From: JANJUO01 sp942492935
GTDB lineage: Bacteria; Bacteroidota; Ignavibacteria; Kapaibacteriales; UBA2268
Direction: 5' to 3'
DNA length: 64,000 nt
Assembly (NCBI GenBank): GCA_942492935.1
Contig: OW818654.1
Coordinates: 1,612,001 to 1,676,000, forward strand
Both the position numbers and the translations under genes were made by a program. The notes under the pieces were generated by a model, which was not told where the DNA came from, searched no databases, and saw nothing but the letters and a program-made list of their open reading frames with translations. Shown piece after piece: positions 27,764 through 37,186 of this stretch (within the stretch, counting starts at the first letter, position 1; every line of letters starts with the position of its first letter).

Positions 27764-30736
27764 ATGTCTGAAATAGACCCAAATAATAGCATAAAAAAAA
27801 GTAAAAAAATGAAGAATGTAGATGTTGATAAGCCGATTGAAGAAGTACCTAAGCCAAAAAGTAAGCCAACTATCAGACAATTTGATAATCAATATAAGAT
27901 TATTTCAATTCTACTTGTTATGTTTGCTATTTTACTTTTTCTCGCCTTAATTTCTTATACTACAAAAGATGAGGTTAATGCCCAGATTACTTTTAAAGAG
28001 TTGTTGCAACTTGCATTTGGAAATGATGAAATTGAAGCAAAAGCTGCAACAACAATCAATTGGCTTGGTATATTTGGTGCTTTTCTTGCTAATTTTTTGA
28101 TTAATAATACTATTGGTTATGCAGTTTATCTGTTTCCAATTTTTATAATTGTGTGGTCAAGATACTTATTTACTGGGAAAAAAATACCTGTTGCTACAAT
28201 TAGGCGAACTTATATTTTTCTAATTTTATCGATTATTTTTGCTGGAACCACGGCTTCAATGCAGAAGTTATCGATGTTTAGTCATTTTGAAAAGGAATTA
28301 AGTGGGTCGATTGGTCAATATATTTCCGCATTATTAATTAGTATTGTAGGAATGGCGGGTACTCTAATTTTATTTTTTACTTCATCATTAATTACTATTG
28401 TGGTTGGTTTTAATTTAAATATTTCAATAATATGGAAGAAAATTAATGGACTTTGGAATACTATGACCGCAAGTGCCGAAGAAGCTTATTCTTCATTTAA
28501 AGAAGATGTTAAATCAAAAAATGAAGAAAAGAATATTACAGCTAAAGTAACTACTAATTCTGAAGCAAATCAAGAAAATCCATCAACTGAACAAGAAAAT
28601 AATATAAATAAAGCCAAAACAAATTCCGATGAAAAAGTAATTATTGGTTTTAGCAACGATAATGATGAAAGACCACAAGTTCCAACACCTTTTAATATTA
28701 TTAGAAAACCGATAATTAGAAATACTGATGATGTTGTTGTAGGTACAGGTTTGGATTTGGAGAAATCTAATCATAACAAAAATATTACAGATATTGGAGT
28801 TGAAAAAGTGTTGCCAATTGTAGAAAATAATAATACTCCACCAAATCAAGTGATACCAAAAGTAGAAACCAAATCTGAAGTTAAAGAGCAAAACAATTTA
28901 ATTAATGAAGAATTAGATGAAGACGAATCTGAATTAAAGTCGGTACCCAAAATTGAAATTATTAAAAAAGTAAAACCAGAAGAACCAAAATTTGAAGATA
29001 AGCCAATTTTGAAAGAACCGCCTATTGACATAGATGTTACAAAAATTTCGCCTTCAGAAAAAACGGAATTTATTCCTAAAGAATCTGATTTAGAAGATTC
29101 GATTTCTGATATAATTGAAAAAGAAAAACCAATTAATAATACGAAATTAGTTGAAAATTCAATCAAACCGCCAATCAAACAAGTTGATATTACTATTAAT
29201 AAAACTATATCAAGAAGTTCAGCTCCGGCTAATGTACTTGGTACTTACATTCATGATGAAGAAATTACTTATAAAACTCCGGGCAGAGATTTATTAAATA
29301 ATAACATTAAAGAAGTAATGATAAGCGATGATGAATTGAAAACAAATGCCCAAATTCTTCAAGAAAAATTAGAAACATTCAAAATATATATAGAAAATTT
29401 ACAGATTACGCCGGGACCTGTTGTAACTCAATATGAATTTGTACCAGCAGCAGGAATTAAAATTAGCAAAATTGAATCTCTTGCCGATGACCTTGCTATG
29501 GCATTAAAAGCAAAAGGAATTAGAATTATTGCACCGATTCCGGGCAAAGGTACAGTTGGAATTGAAATTCCAAATGCTTATCCATCAATGGTTTTATTTA
29601 GTGAAATAGTAAATTCAGTAGCATTTGCAAAAACTACTGATATATTACCTTTGGCGTTAGGAAAGACTATTTCTGGTGATATTTATATTTTAGATATGAC
29701 AAAAATGCCACATCTTCTAATTGCTGGTTCTACTGGGGCAGGAAAAAGTGTGGGTATTAATACGATTATTGCTTCCTTACTTTATAAAATGCACCCAAGC
29801 GAATTGAAATTTGTTCTGATTGACCCTAAAAAAGTTGAACTCCAGCAATATGCACAACTTAGGGACCATTTCCTTGCTGTTTCGCCTGATATTCGTGATT
29901 GGATTATTACAAAGCCAGAAGACGCTGTTTCAATATTAAAATCAGCTGTTGTTGAGATGGAACAAAGATATGATATTTTGGCAAAAGCCGGACAGAGAAA
30001 TGTTTTCGATTATAATAAAAAAGTAGTTGAAGGTAGATATTCTAACGATAAGGATATGATACACAGAAAATTACCTTATATAGTTATCATTATAGATGAA
30101 TTAGCGGATTTAATGCTTACTGCATCAAAGGAAATCGAAGAACCGATAACTCGGCTTGCTCAAATGGCAAGAGCGGTTGGAATACATTTAATCGTTGCTA
30201 CACAAAGACCATCTGTTGATGTTATTACAGGATTAATCAAAGCAAACTTCCCTGCAAGAATAGCATATCTTGTTGCCTCTAAAATTGATTCACGTACAAT
30301 TCTTGATATGCAAGGTGCAGAACAACTTCTTGGAAAGGGCGATATGCTTTGTCTTCCAGCTGGTAAGCCGAAACCAGACAGAGTTCAGAATGCGTTTATC
30401 GATACTGATGAGGTAGAAAATCTCTGTGAATTTATAGGAAAGCAAAAGGGATATTCTGAGCCATACTATTTACCTTCACTTAATGCTCCTGCTGGCGAAA
30501 GAAGAGATTTAGACCCTGATGATAGAGACCCATTATTTGAAGATGCTGCAAAATTAGTAATTCTTCAACAGCAAGCATCTGCCTCAATGATTCAAAGGAG
30601 GTTAAGAGTTGGCTATGCAAGAGCAGGAAGACTAATAGATGAACTTGAAGCTTATGGGGTGATAGGTCCTTTTAATGGCAGTAATGCAAGATTAGTATTA
30701 ATGGAAAGCGAATCTGATTTAGAAAGAATTATGTAG
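27764..30736 (+). CDS. ftsK: DNA translocase FtsK/SpoIIIE
   Basis: 990 residues. The N-terminus has hydrophobic helices at about residues 45-65, 105-135, 145-165 and 185-220, anchoring it at the septum. A low-complexity acidic/Asn/Lys/Pro linker runs to about residue 500. The motor follows with Walker A AGSTGAGKSVGIN (about residue 655), Walker B IVIIIDELADLMLT and ATQRPSVDVITGLIKANFPA. A gamma winged-helix domain closes it (ASASMIQRRLRVGYARAGRL). FtsK moves chromosome ends and dimers to the division site. Its neighbours are comB (15 bp upstream) and the DHFR-like gene (20 bp downstream). Confidence 0.97.
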   Translation: MSEIDPNNSIKKSKKMKNVDVDKPIEEVPKPKSKPTIRQFDNQYKIISILLVMFAILLFLALISYTTKDEVNAQITFKELLQLAFGNDEIEAKAATTINWLGIFGAFLANFLINNTIGYAVYLFPIFIIVWSRYLFTGKKIPVATIRRTYIFLILSIIFAGTTASMQKLSMFSHFEKELSGSIGQYISALLISIVGMAGTLILFFTSSLITIVVGFNLNISIIWKKINGLWNTMTASAEEAYSSFKEDVKSKNEEKNITAKVTTNSEANQENPSTEQENNINKAKTNSDEKVIIGFSNDNDERPQVPTPFNIIRKPIIRNTDDVVVGTGLDLEKSNHNKNITDIGVEKVLPIVENNNTPPNQVIPKVETKSEVKEQNNLINEELDEDESELKSVPKIEIIKKVKPEEPKFEDKPILKEPPIDIDVTKISPSEKTEFIPKESDLEDSISDIIEKEKPINNTKLVENSIKPPIKQVDITINKTISRSSAPANVLGTYIHDEEITYKTPGRDLLNNNIKEVMISDDELKTNAQILQEKLETFKIYIENLQITPGPVVTQYEFVPAAGIKISKIESLADDLAMALKAKGIRIIAPIPGKGTVGIEIPNAYPSMVLFSEIVNSVAFAKTTDILPLALGKTISGDIYILDMTKMPHLLIAGSTGAGKSVGINTIIASLLYKMHPSELKFVLIDPKKVELQQYAQLRDHFLAVSPDIRDWIITKPEDAVSILKSAVVEMEQRYDILAKAGQRNVFDYNKKVVEGRYSNDKDMIHRKLPYIVIIIDELADLMLTASKEIEEPITRLAQMARAVGIHLIVATQRPSVDVITGLIKANFPARIAYLVASKIDSRTILDMQGAEQLLGKGDMLCLPAGKPKPDRVQNAFIDTDEVENLCEFIGKQKGYSEPYYLPSLNAPAGERRDLDPDDRDPLFEDAAKLVILQQQASASMIQRRLRVGYARAGRLIDELEAYGVIGPFNGSNARLVLMESESDLERIM

Positions 30737-30756
30737 TTATAATTTATTGGTGAAAT

Positions 30757-31290
30757 ATGTATGCTGAAAGAAAAGTAATTCTTTATATTGCAATGAGTTT
30801 AGACGGATTTATTGCAAAAAAAGATGATGATATTAGTTTCTTGTCTATGGTTGAACAAGAAAGTGAAGATTATGGTTACAGTGATTTTATTAGAAATATT
30901 GATACTGTGATACTTGGTAGAAAAACTTACAGCAAAGTTCTTGAAATGGGATTCGGATTCCCACATTCTGATAAAGAAACATATATCATCACAAGAACAT
31001 CTAAACCAAAAGAGAATTTAGTCAATTTCTACACAGGTAATATAAATGAACTCATTGAAACTTTAAAAAACAAAAATGGAAAAAATATTTTTGTTGATGG
31101 GGGAGCTGAAGTTGTAAATGAGTTATTGAAAGATGACTTGATTGACGAATTTTATATTTCAATAATACCAATTCTTCTTGGAGATGGAATTCCACTTTTC
31201 AAAGGGAGTAATCCAGAATTAAAACTCAAATTGGTTTCATCAAAAAAATTTGCTAAAGGATTGGTTCAATTACATTATGTTAGGCAATAG
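30757..31290 (+). CDS. Dihydrofolate reductase-family protein (RibD C-terminal domain type)
   Basis: 177 residues. The start KVILYIAMSLDGFIAKKDD, the middle TVILGRKTYSKVLEMG and IFVDGGAEVVNELL, and the end SIIPILLGDGIPLF are signatures of the stand-alone RibD-C/YyaP-type DHFR-like reductases. They bind NADPH, but the substrate of the single-domain versions is unknown; it should not be read as the cell's folate DHFR. It follows ftsK by 20 bp. Confidence 0.9.
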   Translation: MYAERKVILYIAMSLDGFIAKKDDDISFLSMVEQESEDYGYSDFIRNIDTVILGRKTYSKVLEMGFGFPHSDKETYIITRTSKPKENLVNFYTGNINELIETLKNKNGKNIFVDGGAEVVNELLKDDLIDEFYISIIPILLGDGIPLFKGSNPELKLKLVSSKKFAKGLVQLHYVRQ

Positions 31291-31389
31291 TTAATTATAC
31301 AATAAGTTAAATAACAAATATTACACTATTAAATTATAACTGACGTTTAAAAGCCCTTTGAAATTGAAAATATAATGTTATTGTAGGAT

Positions 31390-32268
31390 ATGAAGAAAAT
31401 GACTAACGAACAAAAAGCGATAAAAGCAATTTATTTTAGTATTATAGGGAATACTTGTTTAGCAGTTGTTAAATGGTTATCTGGATTTTTTGGAAATTCT
31501 TACGCCTTAATTGCTGATGCAATTGAATCTACAACTGATATTTTATCTTCATTTTTAGTTTTAATGGGTTTGAAATTTTCAATAAAACCAGCTGATGAAA
31601 ATCATCCTTATGGTCACGGAAGAATTGAACCATTAATCACTTTTCTTGTTGTAGGTTTTTTAATCATTTCTGCCACAATTATTGCTTATGAAAGTATTGA
31701 TAATATCCAAACACCACACAAACTACCTGAATATTGGACTTTATTTGTTCTTGCTGGTATAATATTATGGAAAGAGATTTCGTATCAAGTTGTTGTTCGG
31801 AAAAGTAAAGAAACAAAAAGCTCCTCATTAAAAGCAGACGCTTGGCACCATAGAAGTGATGCAATTACTTCTGTTGCAGCATTTATTGGAATATCAATAG
31901 CATTGATTTTTGGTGATGGATATGAAACAGCTGATGACTGGGCTGCACTTTTTGCTGCTGGATTTATACTTTATAATAGCTATTTAATCTTCAGACCAGC
32001 ATTAGGTGAAATAATGGACGAAAATTTGAACGAAGATTTAATTATAAATATTAGAAAAGTAGCTTTGACTGTTGCTGGTATTCTTAATACAGAAAAATGT
32101 TATGTGCGTAAAGCTGGATTAAGATATCATGTTGACTTACATGCGATAGTAGATGCAGATATTACTGTTAAAAGTGGACATAGTTTAGCTCATAAGTTAC
32201 AATCAACTTTAAAAAATGAAATTCCTGAATTAGATAATATTTTAATTCACATAGAGCCAAATAGATAA
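31390..32268 (+). CDS. Cation diffusion facilitator (CDF) family transporter
   Basis: 292 residues, usual CDF length. Six membrane segments run through about residue 200, followed by a cytoplasmic C-terminal domain. Metal-site motifs are LIADAIESTTDILSSF in TM2 and DAWHHRSDAITS (HxxxD) in TM5; the loop HPYGHGRIEPL is typical. The C-terminal domain has HVDLHAIVDADITVKSGH and ILIHIEP. It exports divalent metals (Zn2+, Fe2+ or Mn2+; the choice cannot be made by eye) using proton exchange. It is separated by 99 bp from the gene before and 123 bp from the gene after. Confidence 0.95.
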   Translation: MKKMTNEQKAIKAIYFSIIGNTCLAVVKWLSGFFGNSYALIADAIESTTDILSSFLVLMGLKFSIKPADENHPYGHGRIEPLITFLVVGFLIISATIIAYESIDNIQTPHKLPEYWTLFVLAGIILWKEISYQVVVRKSKETKSSSLKADAWHHRSDAITSVAAFIGISIALIFGDGYETADDWAALFAAGFILYNSYLIFRPALGEIMDENLNEDLIINIRKVALTVAGILNTEKCYVRKAGLRYHVDLHAIVDADITVKSGHSLAHKLQSTLKNEIPELDNILIHIEPNR

Positions 32269-32391
32269 ATACATTTTTGATTACATAATTAATGTAGAGT
32301 TAAAAAATGTATTCATATTTTTATTGTTACAAATATTTGTAATTTATTCCTTAAATTTGTGTTTTGTATAAAATTGAAAATATAAAAAACA

Positions 32392-32937
32392 TTGATAAAA
32401 AAGTGGGAAACAATTAGTTCAGAACATTTAGTAAATTTGAAAATTTTTAATGCTCTGAAAAAAACAAGATTACATCCTTCAGATGGAAGAAAAGATGATT
32501 TTGTTGTGCTTGAATCTTCTGATTGGGTGAATGTTATACCAGTAACTAAAGAAAATAAAATTGTAATGATTGAGCAATATAGACATGGTTCTGATACTGT
32601 TACTCTTGAAATTCCTGGTGGATTGATTGAGAAAAATGAAGAACCGCGTTTAGCAGCTGAAAGGGAATGTATAGAGGAAACAGGTTATAAAGGTGAAAAC
32701 AGTGCTATACTGACTGGAATAAGTTTGCCAAATCCTGCTTTTCTAAATAATAGATGCCATTCTTATGTATGGTTTGACTGTGAAAAGAAATTTGAGCAAA
32801 ATTTAGACTTGAACGAGGATATTAACGTTTTAGAATTATCTGTGGAGCAAATTAAAGAATTTATTGATAATGGAAGAATCAATCATTCTGTAATTCTCAC
32901 AGCGTTTTTATATTATTTTCGCAAATATAATGTTTAA
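32392..32937 (+). CDS. NUDIX hydrolase, ADP-ribose pyrophosphatase-like
   Basis: 181 residues. The Nudix box is complete: GGLIEKNEEPRLAAERECIE followed by ETGY. The preceding VIPVTKENKIVMIEQYRHG strand and the glycine-rich GISLPNPAFLNNR are typical of the ADP-ribose/NudF-like branch. The start is a TTG at 32392: the frame has a TAA three codons upstream, and the first in-frame ATG lies inside the catalytic domain. The stop is 14 bp before parA. Confidence 0.9.
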   Translation: MIKKWETISSEHLVNLKIFNALKKTRLHPSDGRKDDFVVLESSDWVNVIPVTKENKIVMIEQYRHGSDTVTLEIPGGLIEKNEEPRLAAERECIEETGYKGENSAILTGISLPNPAFLNNRCHSYVWFDCEKKFEQNLDLNEDINVLELSVEQIKEFIDNGRINHSVILTAFLYYFRKYNV

Positions 32938-32951
32938 ATATAAGATAGAAA

Positions 32952-33719
32952 ATGGGTAAGGTAATTGCAATAGCAAATCAAAAAGGTGGGGTTGGAAAAA
33001 CCACCACTTCAATAAATCTGGCGGCTTCTTTGGCAGCAAGCGAATATAGTGTTTTGCTTGTTGATATTGACCCGCAAGCAAATACTTCTGGTGGCGTTGG
33101 AGTAGATGTTAAAATGCTCGACAAAACTGTATATGAAGTTTTAGTAAATAAAATTTCTGTTGAGTCTGCAATTATAAAAACAAATATGCCTTTCCTTTCG
33201 CTATTGCCGTCTCATATCAATCTTGTTGGTGCTGAAATTGAAATGGTAAGTATCAAAAACAGAGAATTGATATTAAAAAATATAATTAATCAAATCAGAG
33301 ATAATTATGATTTTATCATAATTGATTGTCCGCCTTCATTGGGATTATTGACTCTTAATTCTCTATCTGCTGCAGATTCAGTTTTAATTCCTGTTCAGTG
33401 TGAATATTATGCTCTCGAAGGACTTGGACAATTACTTAATACAATTGCAATTGTTGTTCATCAGCTCAATCATGACCTTGAAATTGAAGGTGTACTTCTT
33501 ACTATGTTTGATTCTCGTTTAAGATTATCAAATCAAGTTGTAGAAGAAGTTAAAAGTCATTTTGGAAAAAAAGTATTCAATACTTTAATTCATCGAAATG
33601 TTCGTTTATCCGAGGCACCAAGTCATGGTAAACCAGTAATTTTATATGATGCACTTTGTATTGGTACTCAAAATTATCTCGAATTATCAAAAGAAATTAT
33701 TGCACGAAATAAGAAATGA
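32952..33719 (+). CDS. parA: Chromosome partitioning ATPase ParA/Soj
   Basis: 255 residues. The deviant Walker A KGGVGKTTTSINLAASLA is at about residues 10-27, Walker A' is VLLVDIDPQANTSGG, and Walker B is FIIIDCPPSLGLLTLNSL. Length and the C-terminal RLSEAPSHGKPV motif are those of chromosomal ParA. It works with ParB to segregate the origin region. The last 4 bp overlap the start of parB (ATGA), giving translational coupling. Confidence 0.97.
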   Translation: MGKVIAIANQKGGVGKTTTSINLAASLAASEYSVLLVDIDPQANTSGGVGVDVKMLDKTVYEVLVNKISVESAIIKTNMPFLSLLPSHINLVGAEIEMVSIKNRELILKNIINQIRDNYDFIIIDCPPSLGLLTLNSLSAADSVLIPVQCEYYALEGLGQLLNTIAIVVHQLNHDLEIEGVLLTMFDSRLRLSNQVVEEVKSHFGKKVFNTLIHRNVRLSEAPSHGKPVILYDALCIGTQNYLELSKEIIARNKK

Positions 33720-34660
33720 CAAGTAAAATTAAACATGGATTAGGTAAAGGTCTGGGAGCATTGATTCCTTCTGTAGAATTTGACAAAGACAGAGGATTCA
33801 GTATTCATAAGGAAGAAGTTGAAAATGAAAACAATGTTGGTTTCGTTGTTTATGTTGATGTAGATAAAATCCACAAAAATCCTTATCAACCGCGTACTGA
33901 ATTTGACCCTGTGGCTTTGGAAGGATTAAAAAATTCAATTAAATTACACGGATTACTTTCTCCGATTACAGTGAGAATGTCAATTAATGGCTACGAACTT
34001 ATTGCAGGTGAAAGACGGCTCAGAGCAACTACTGAACTTGGAATAAAACAAATTCCAGCATTTGTACTTGATGTAAATTCAAATGCTCAAATGCTTGAAA
34101 TGGCGTTAATCGAAAATGTTCAACGTGAAAATTTAAATCCTGTAGAAGTTGCTTATGGTTATCAAAGATTGATTGATGAATGTAATTATACTCAAGAACA
34201 AGTTGCTGAAAAATTAGGCAAAGACCGCAGTACAGTAGCCAATTTTTTAAGATTATTAAAATTACCAGAATTTATTCACGACTTGTTAAGAGATAAAAAA
34301 CTAACCACAGGTCACGCAAGAGCATTAATAGCACTACCCGAACATTCAACAATGATTTCAGTGGCAAAAGAAATAGTTGAGAAGGAATTATCAGTTAGAG
34401 ATACTGAGAAATTAGTAAAATCTTACGAATCAAAGACAAATAAAAATCAAATAGGTTCATCTAAACCTGTTACAAATCCAATTCCAGAAAATATAAGAAT
34501 TGTATTGAATGATTATTCGGACAAACTTTGTAGGTCATTTGGCACGAAAGTAAAAATCACTCCAAAATCTAAAGAAAGCGGTACAATTGAATTTGAATTT
34601 TATTCACCTGACGATTTGGAAAGATTAATAAATATTTTTAATGAAATAACAAGTGAATAA
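33716..34660 (+). CDS. parB: Chromosome partitioning protein ParB
   Basis: 314 residues. The N-terminus KHGLGKGLGALIPS is the ParA-stimulating peptide. The ParB/CTPase domain follows with IHKNPYQPRTEFD and ELIAGERRLRATTELG, then IENVQRENLNPVEVA, the HTH region (EQVAEKLGKDRSTVANFLRL) and the GHARALIAL segment, and a C-terminal dimerisation domain. It binds parS sites near the origin. I found no TGTTTCACGTGAAACA-like parS in the window. It overlaps parA by 4 bp and is followed 3 bp later by the thioesterase. Confidence 0.97.
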   Translation: MTSKIKHGLGKGLGALIPSVEFDKDRGFSIHKEEVENENNVGFVVYVDVDKIHKNPYQPRTEFDPVALEGLKNSIKLHGLLSPITVRMSINGYELIAGERRLRATTELGIKQIPAFVLDVNSNAQMLEMALIENVQRENLNPVEVAYGYQRLIDECNYTQEQVAEKLGKDRSTVANFLRLLKLPEFIHDLLRDKKLTTGHARALIALPEHSTMISVAKEIVEKELSVRDTEKLVKSYESKTNKNQIGSSKPVTNPIPENIRIVLNDYSDKLCRSFGTKVKITPKSKESGTIEFEFYSPDDLERLINIFNEITSE

Positions 34661-34663
34661 TTT

Positions 34664-35077
34664 ATGATTGAATTAATCCACAAAACGCAAATTAGAGTGA
34701 GATATGCTGAAACTGATATGATGGGTTTCGTTTGGAATGGAGTATATAATCAATATTTTGAAATTGGACGAACTGAACTAATGCGTCATTTTGGTTTAAG
34801 ATATAAAGATATGGAAGATGCAGGAATACAATTACCCCTTACTGAATGTAATGCAAGATATATTCAGCCGGGTTTGTATGATGATGTTCTTGATATTGAA
34901 GCAAAATTAGTTTACGAAGGTGGTGCAAGATTAAAATTTGATTATAATATTTTGCGTGATAATTCGACAATAACAATTGGCTATACAATACATTCGTTTA
35001 TGAATTCTATTACGAAAAGACCTGTGAAGCCACCAAAAATGTTTATTGAATTATTGAACAAGTTGGAAAATAAATAA
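34664..35077 (+). CDS. Acyl-CoA thioesterase, 4HBT hot-dog fold (YbgC/FadM-like)
   Basis: 137 residues. The N-terminus has the 4-hydroxybenzoyl-CoA thioesterase signature RVRYAETDMMGFVWNGVYNQ, with the catalytic Asp of AETD; the usual His of the following G-x-V-x-H/N motif is replaced by Trp-Asn (FVWNGVYN). The YFEIGRTELMRHFG segment is also typical. It hydrolyses acyl-CoA or acyl-ACP thioesters; chain preference is unknown. It starts 3 bp after parB and so belongs to that operon by position only. Confidence 0.9.
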   Translation: MIELIHKTQIRVRYAETDMMGFVWNGVYNQYFEIGRTELMRHFGLRYKDMEDAGIQLPLTECNARYIQPGLYDDVLDIEAKLVYEGGARLKFDYNILRDNSTITIGYTIHSFMNSITKRPVKPPKMFIELLNKLENK

Positions 35078-35125
35078 GGATTTAAGAATGGCAATTTTCA
35101 CTATGTTCATTATTTTGGAATAGAA

Positions 35126-36073
35126 ATGAAATTAAAAAAAATATCCATTTTATTAGTAATTACTGCAATTACTATGAGCCAATTTGCTTATTCAAATAGC
35201 GCCCCATTCAGTTTCTTGAGATATGTCAACGGAGCTCGTTCAGCTGGATTAGCTGGTGCATTTGTTTCTGTGGTTAATGACCCAACTGCAATGTATTACA
35301 ACCCTGCAACAATTTCAACTGTTGAAGAGAAAAAGTTTTCTGCAACATTTTTGAAGCATGTGCTTGATGTAAATTCTGGAAATTCCTTATATATATTTGA
35401 TTATAAGGACTGGGGAACATTTGGAGCATCTGTAGGATTTACAAATTATGGCAGTTTTGAATATGCAAATGCTTCAGGTAATCTTGATGGTAATACATTT
35501 TCTGCAAATGACTTGCTATTCTCTGCAAGCTATTCAAACGAATTAGATAGTAATTTATACTATGGAGTTTCATTAAAGTTCATTTATACTGGAATTGAAG
35601 AAGCAAGTTCTACTGCACTTGCTCTTGATGCAGGAATACTTTATAAACTTCCTGACGGAAGGTCTAATATAGGTGTTTCAGTTTTGCATGCGGGTACTCA
35701 ATTAAGTAAAATTGGCAATGAATCAGCAAGTTTACCTTTAGATATTAGAATAGGTGCAAATCACAGATTACGCGGCTTACCATTGTTGATGAACTTTTCT
35801 TTTCATCATTTAGCTGATGAAACAGACAGTTTCTTTGATAAATTCAAAAGTTTTAGCATTGGTGGTGAGTTGTATGTAGGGAAATACATCCAAGTGCGTC
35901 TTGGATACGATAATCAGGTTAGAACATTCACGTCAGCCACAACAGATAAAGGTTTCACAGGATTTTCTGGTGGTTTGGGTGTAAAAACTAATGATTTTAA
36001 TTTCGATTACGGCTATTCTAAATATGGAGCTTCTGCTTCATTACATAGATTCAGTATTAGTTTAGATATTTAA
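35126..36073 (+). CDS. PorV/PorQ-family outer-membrane protein
   Basis: 315 residues with a signal peptide (ISILLVITAITMSQFAYS). The N-terminal motif ARSAGLAGAFVSVVNDPTAM followed by YYNPA is the hallmark of the PorV/PorQ (UPF0164) family of FadL-like barrels. The rest alternates beta-strands and ends with an aromatic strand (SLHRFSISLDI). In T9SS organisms PorV shuttles substrates to the translocon and sortase while PorQ binds PorZ; which one this is cannot be settled by eye. Its presence fits the T9SS substrates at 1, 17093 and 46526. Confidence 0.82.
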   Translation: MKLKKISILLVITAITMSQFAYSNSAPFSFLRYVNGARSAGLAGAFVSVVNDPTAMYYNPATISTVEEKKFSATFLKHVLDVNSGNSLYIFDYKDWGTFGASVGFTNYGSFEYANASGNLDGNTFSANDLLFSASYSNELDSNLYYGVSLKFIYTGIEEASSTALALDAGILYKLPDGRSNIGVSVLHAGTQLSKIGNESASLPLDIRIGANHRLRGLPLLMNFSFHHLADETDSFFDKFKSFSIGGELYVGKYIQVRLGYDNQVRTFTSATTDKGFTGFSGGLGVKTNDFNFDYGYSKYGASASLHRFSISLDI

Positions 36074-36105
36074 TAACGATTATTTATTTTATTAGGATTA
36101 ATTTA

Positions 36106-36519
36106 ATGAAAAAATATGCAATTGTAATTTTTATTGCTTTAGCTTTCTTGACTGTGTCTTTTGCTCAAACTCCAACTCAAGAGCAAAAACCTGCAACTCA
36201 ACAGCAGAACGTTATTTTAAAACCAAAAGTTTATGTTGAAGATTTGGTTCTTAGCTGGCAATTACTGTCATCAATTGAATTAAAAGCTAATGAAGTTGAT
36301 GCTTTTCTTGCAGTTAAATCTTTTTTGAAACCTTATATTGAAAAAGCACAAAAAGATAACTTGCAATTATCTGCTACAATGGACCTTGATGCACCTTTGG
36401 CAACTGCGAATAATTTAATTCAGTTTCTTGAACGTTCATCAATACCAGCGGCACAAGCAGAAAGATACAAAAGATTTGTTCTTTCATTCCAAGAAGCTGC
36501 AAAAAATTATAAACAATAA
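36106..36519 (+). CDS. Small secreted protein of unknown function
   Basis: 137 residues. A clear signal peptide, KKYAIVIFIALAFLTVSFAQ, is followed by a Gln/Pro/Thr-rich stretch (TPTQEQKPATQQQN) and a mostly helical domain of about 95 residues (VYVEDLVLSWQLLSSIELKA ...). No Cys, no lipobox and no sorting domain are present. It follows the PorV/PorQ-family gene by 32 bp, so it may be co-expressed and periplasmic. I do not recognise the family. Confidence 0.6.
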   Translation: MKKYAIVIFIALAFLTVSFAQTPTQEQKPATQQQNVILKPKVYVEDLVLSWQLLSSIELKANEVDAFLAVKSFLKPYIEKAQKDNLQLSATMDLDAPLATANNLIQFLERSSIPAAQAERYKRFVLSFQEAAKNYKQ

Positions 36520-36556
36520 TACAAGAATATTTTAAAAAACTGTGTATTAATGAAAC

Positions 36557-36633
36557 ATCCGATGTTTTGAAAGCATCGGATTGATTGCAATATTAGTCTT
36601 AGATGTGCCAAATCTCGTAGATTTGGCACATCT
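36557..36633. terminator. Two hairpins after the small secreted gene
   Basis: Hairpin 1 is ATCCGATG / CATCGGAT (36557-36581). Hairpin 2 is a perfect 15-bp stem, AGATGTGCCAAATCT / AGATTTGGCACATCT, with loop CGT (36601-36633) followed by TTT. The second resembles the AGATGTCCAACACTTT hairpins at 40154 and 50894, so it may be an interspersed repeat recruited as a terminator. Confidence 0.6.
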
Positions 36634-37186
36634 TTTATATTAGTTTCTACTTATATTTATCCGATGAATACTTGTTAGTGTTTGAAATTTTTTTTTGTAA
36701 TTATTAATTGATTTACTCTTTATATTTAGTTTTACTCAATTGCATTCAAACATAATAAATAATATTCTATATGTATCCAAATGTAATTGAATGCTCATAG
36801 ATAATTTCAATTATAATTATCGTTTAGGGGCAGGAAGCGATCTGTCTATACGTAAAAAAAATAAATATTATATCACATCTGAGAATATTGAGCATTTATA
36901 TCTTTTAACTTTTGATGGAACTTAGTGTAAGACTGTATCAATGCTGTTTTCTCTAATCGTTTAGGAACCCATATTTTTAATTACCAAAGTTGGTAGAAAA
37001 AGAATCAAAGAAACCACAGTACAACCATTCATCATTTATTCACATAATTTGAAATTGTACTTTTTTACATTTTTTGATTTGAAAATACTTGAGTACTAAA
37101 AAAATATGAAATATTTGCCATATAAAATATTTACTCATTCTAACGTCAAATATTAGTTAATAAATTTGTGAATAAAAGAAAATATT
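36634..37186. other. Gene-free AT-rich gap
   Basis: No convincing gene in either direction. A short GC-richer patch, GGGGCAGGAAGCGATC, near 36827 is of unknown origin. TAAATTTG at about 37159 would suit a -7 box for the downstream flavoprotein, but no -33 partner is seen. Confidence 0.4.

Noticed and set aside
32952..34660. A parS site near parAB
   Set aside because: No TGTTTCACGTGAAACA-like 16-mer was found by eye; the TATCACGTAGTGATT array at 54772 differs in sequence and spacing.
36820..36860. Riboswitch-like GC patch before the COG2509 flavoprotein
   Set aside because: It is too short, shows no paired elements matching a class I know, and lies over 300 bp from the gene.
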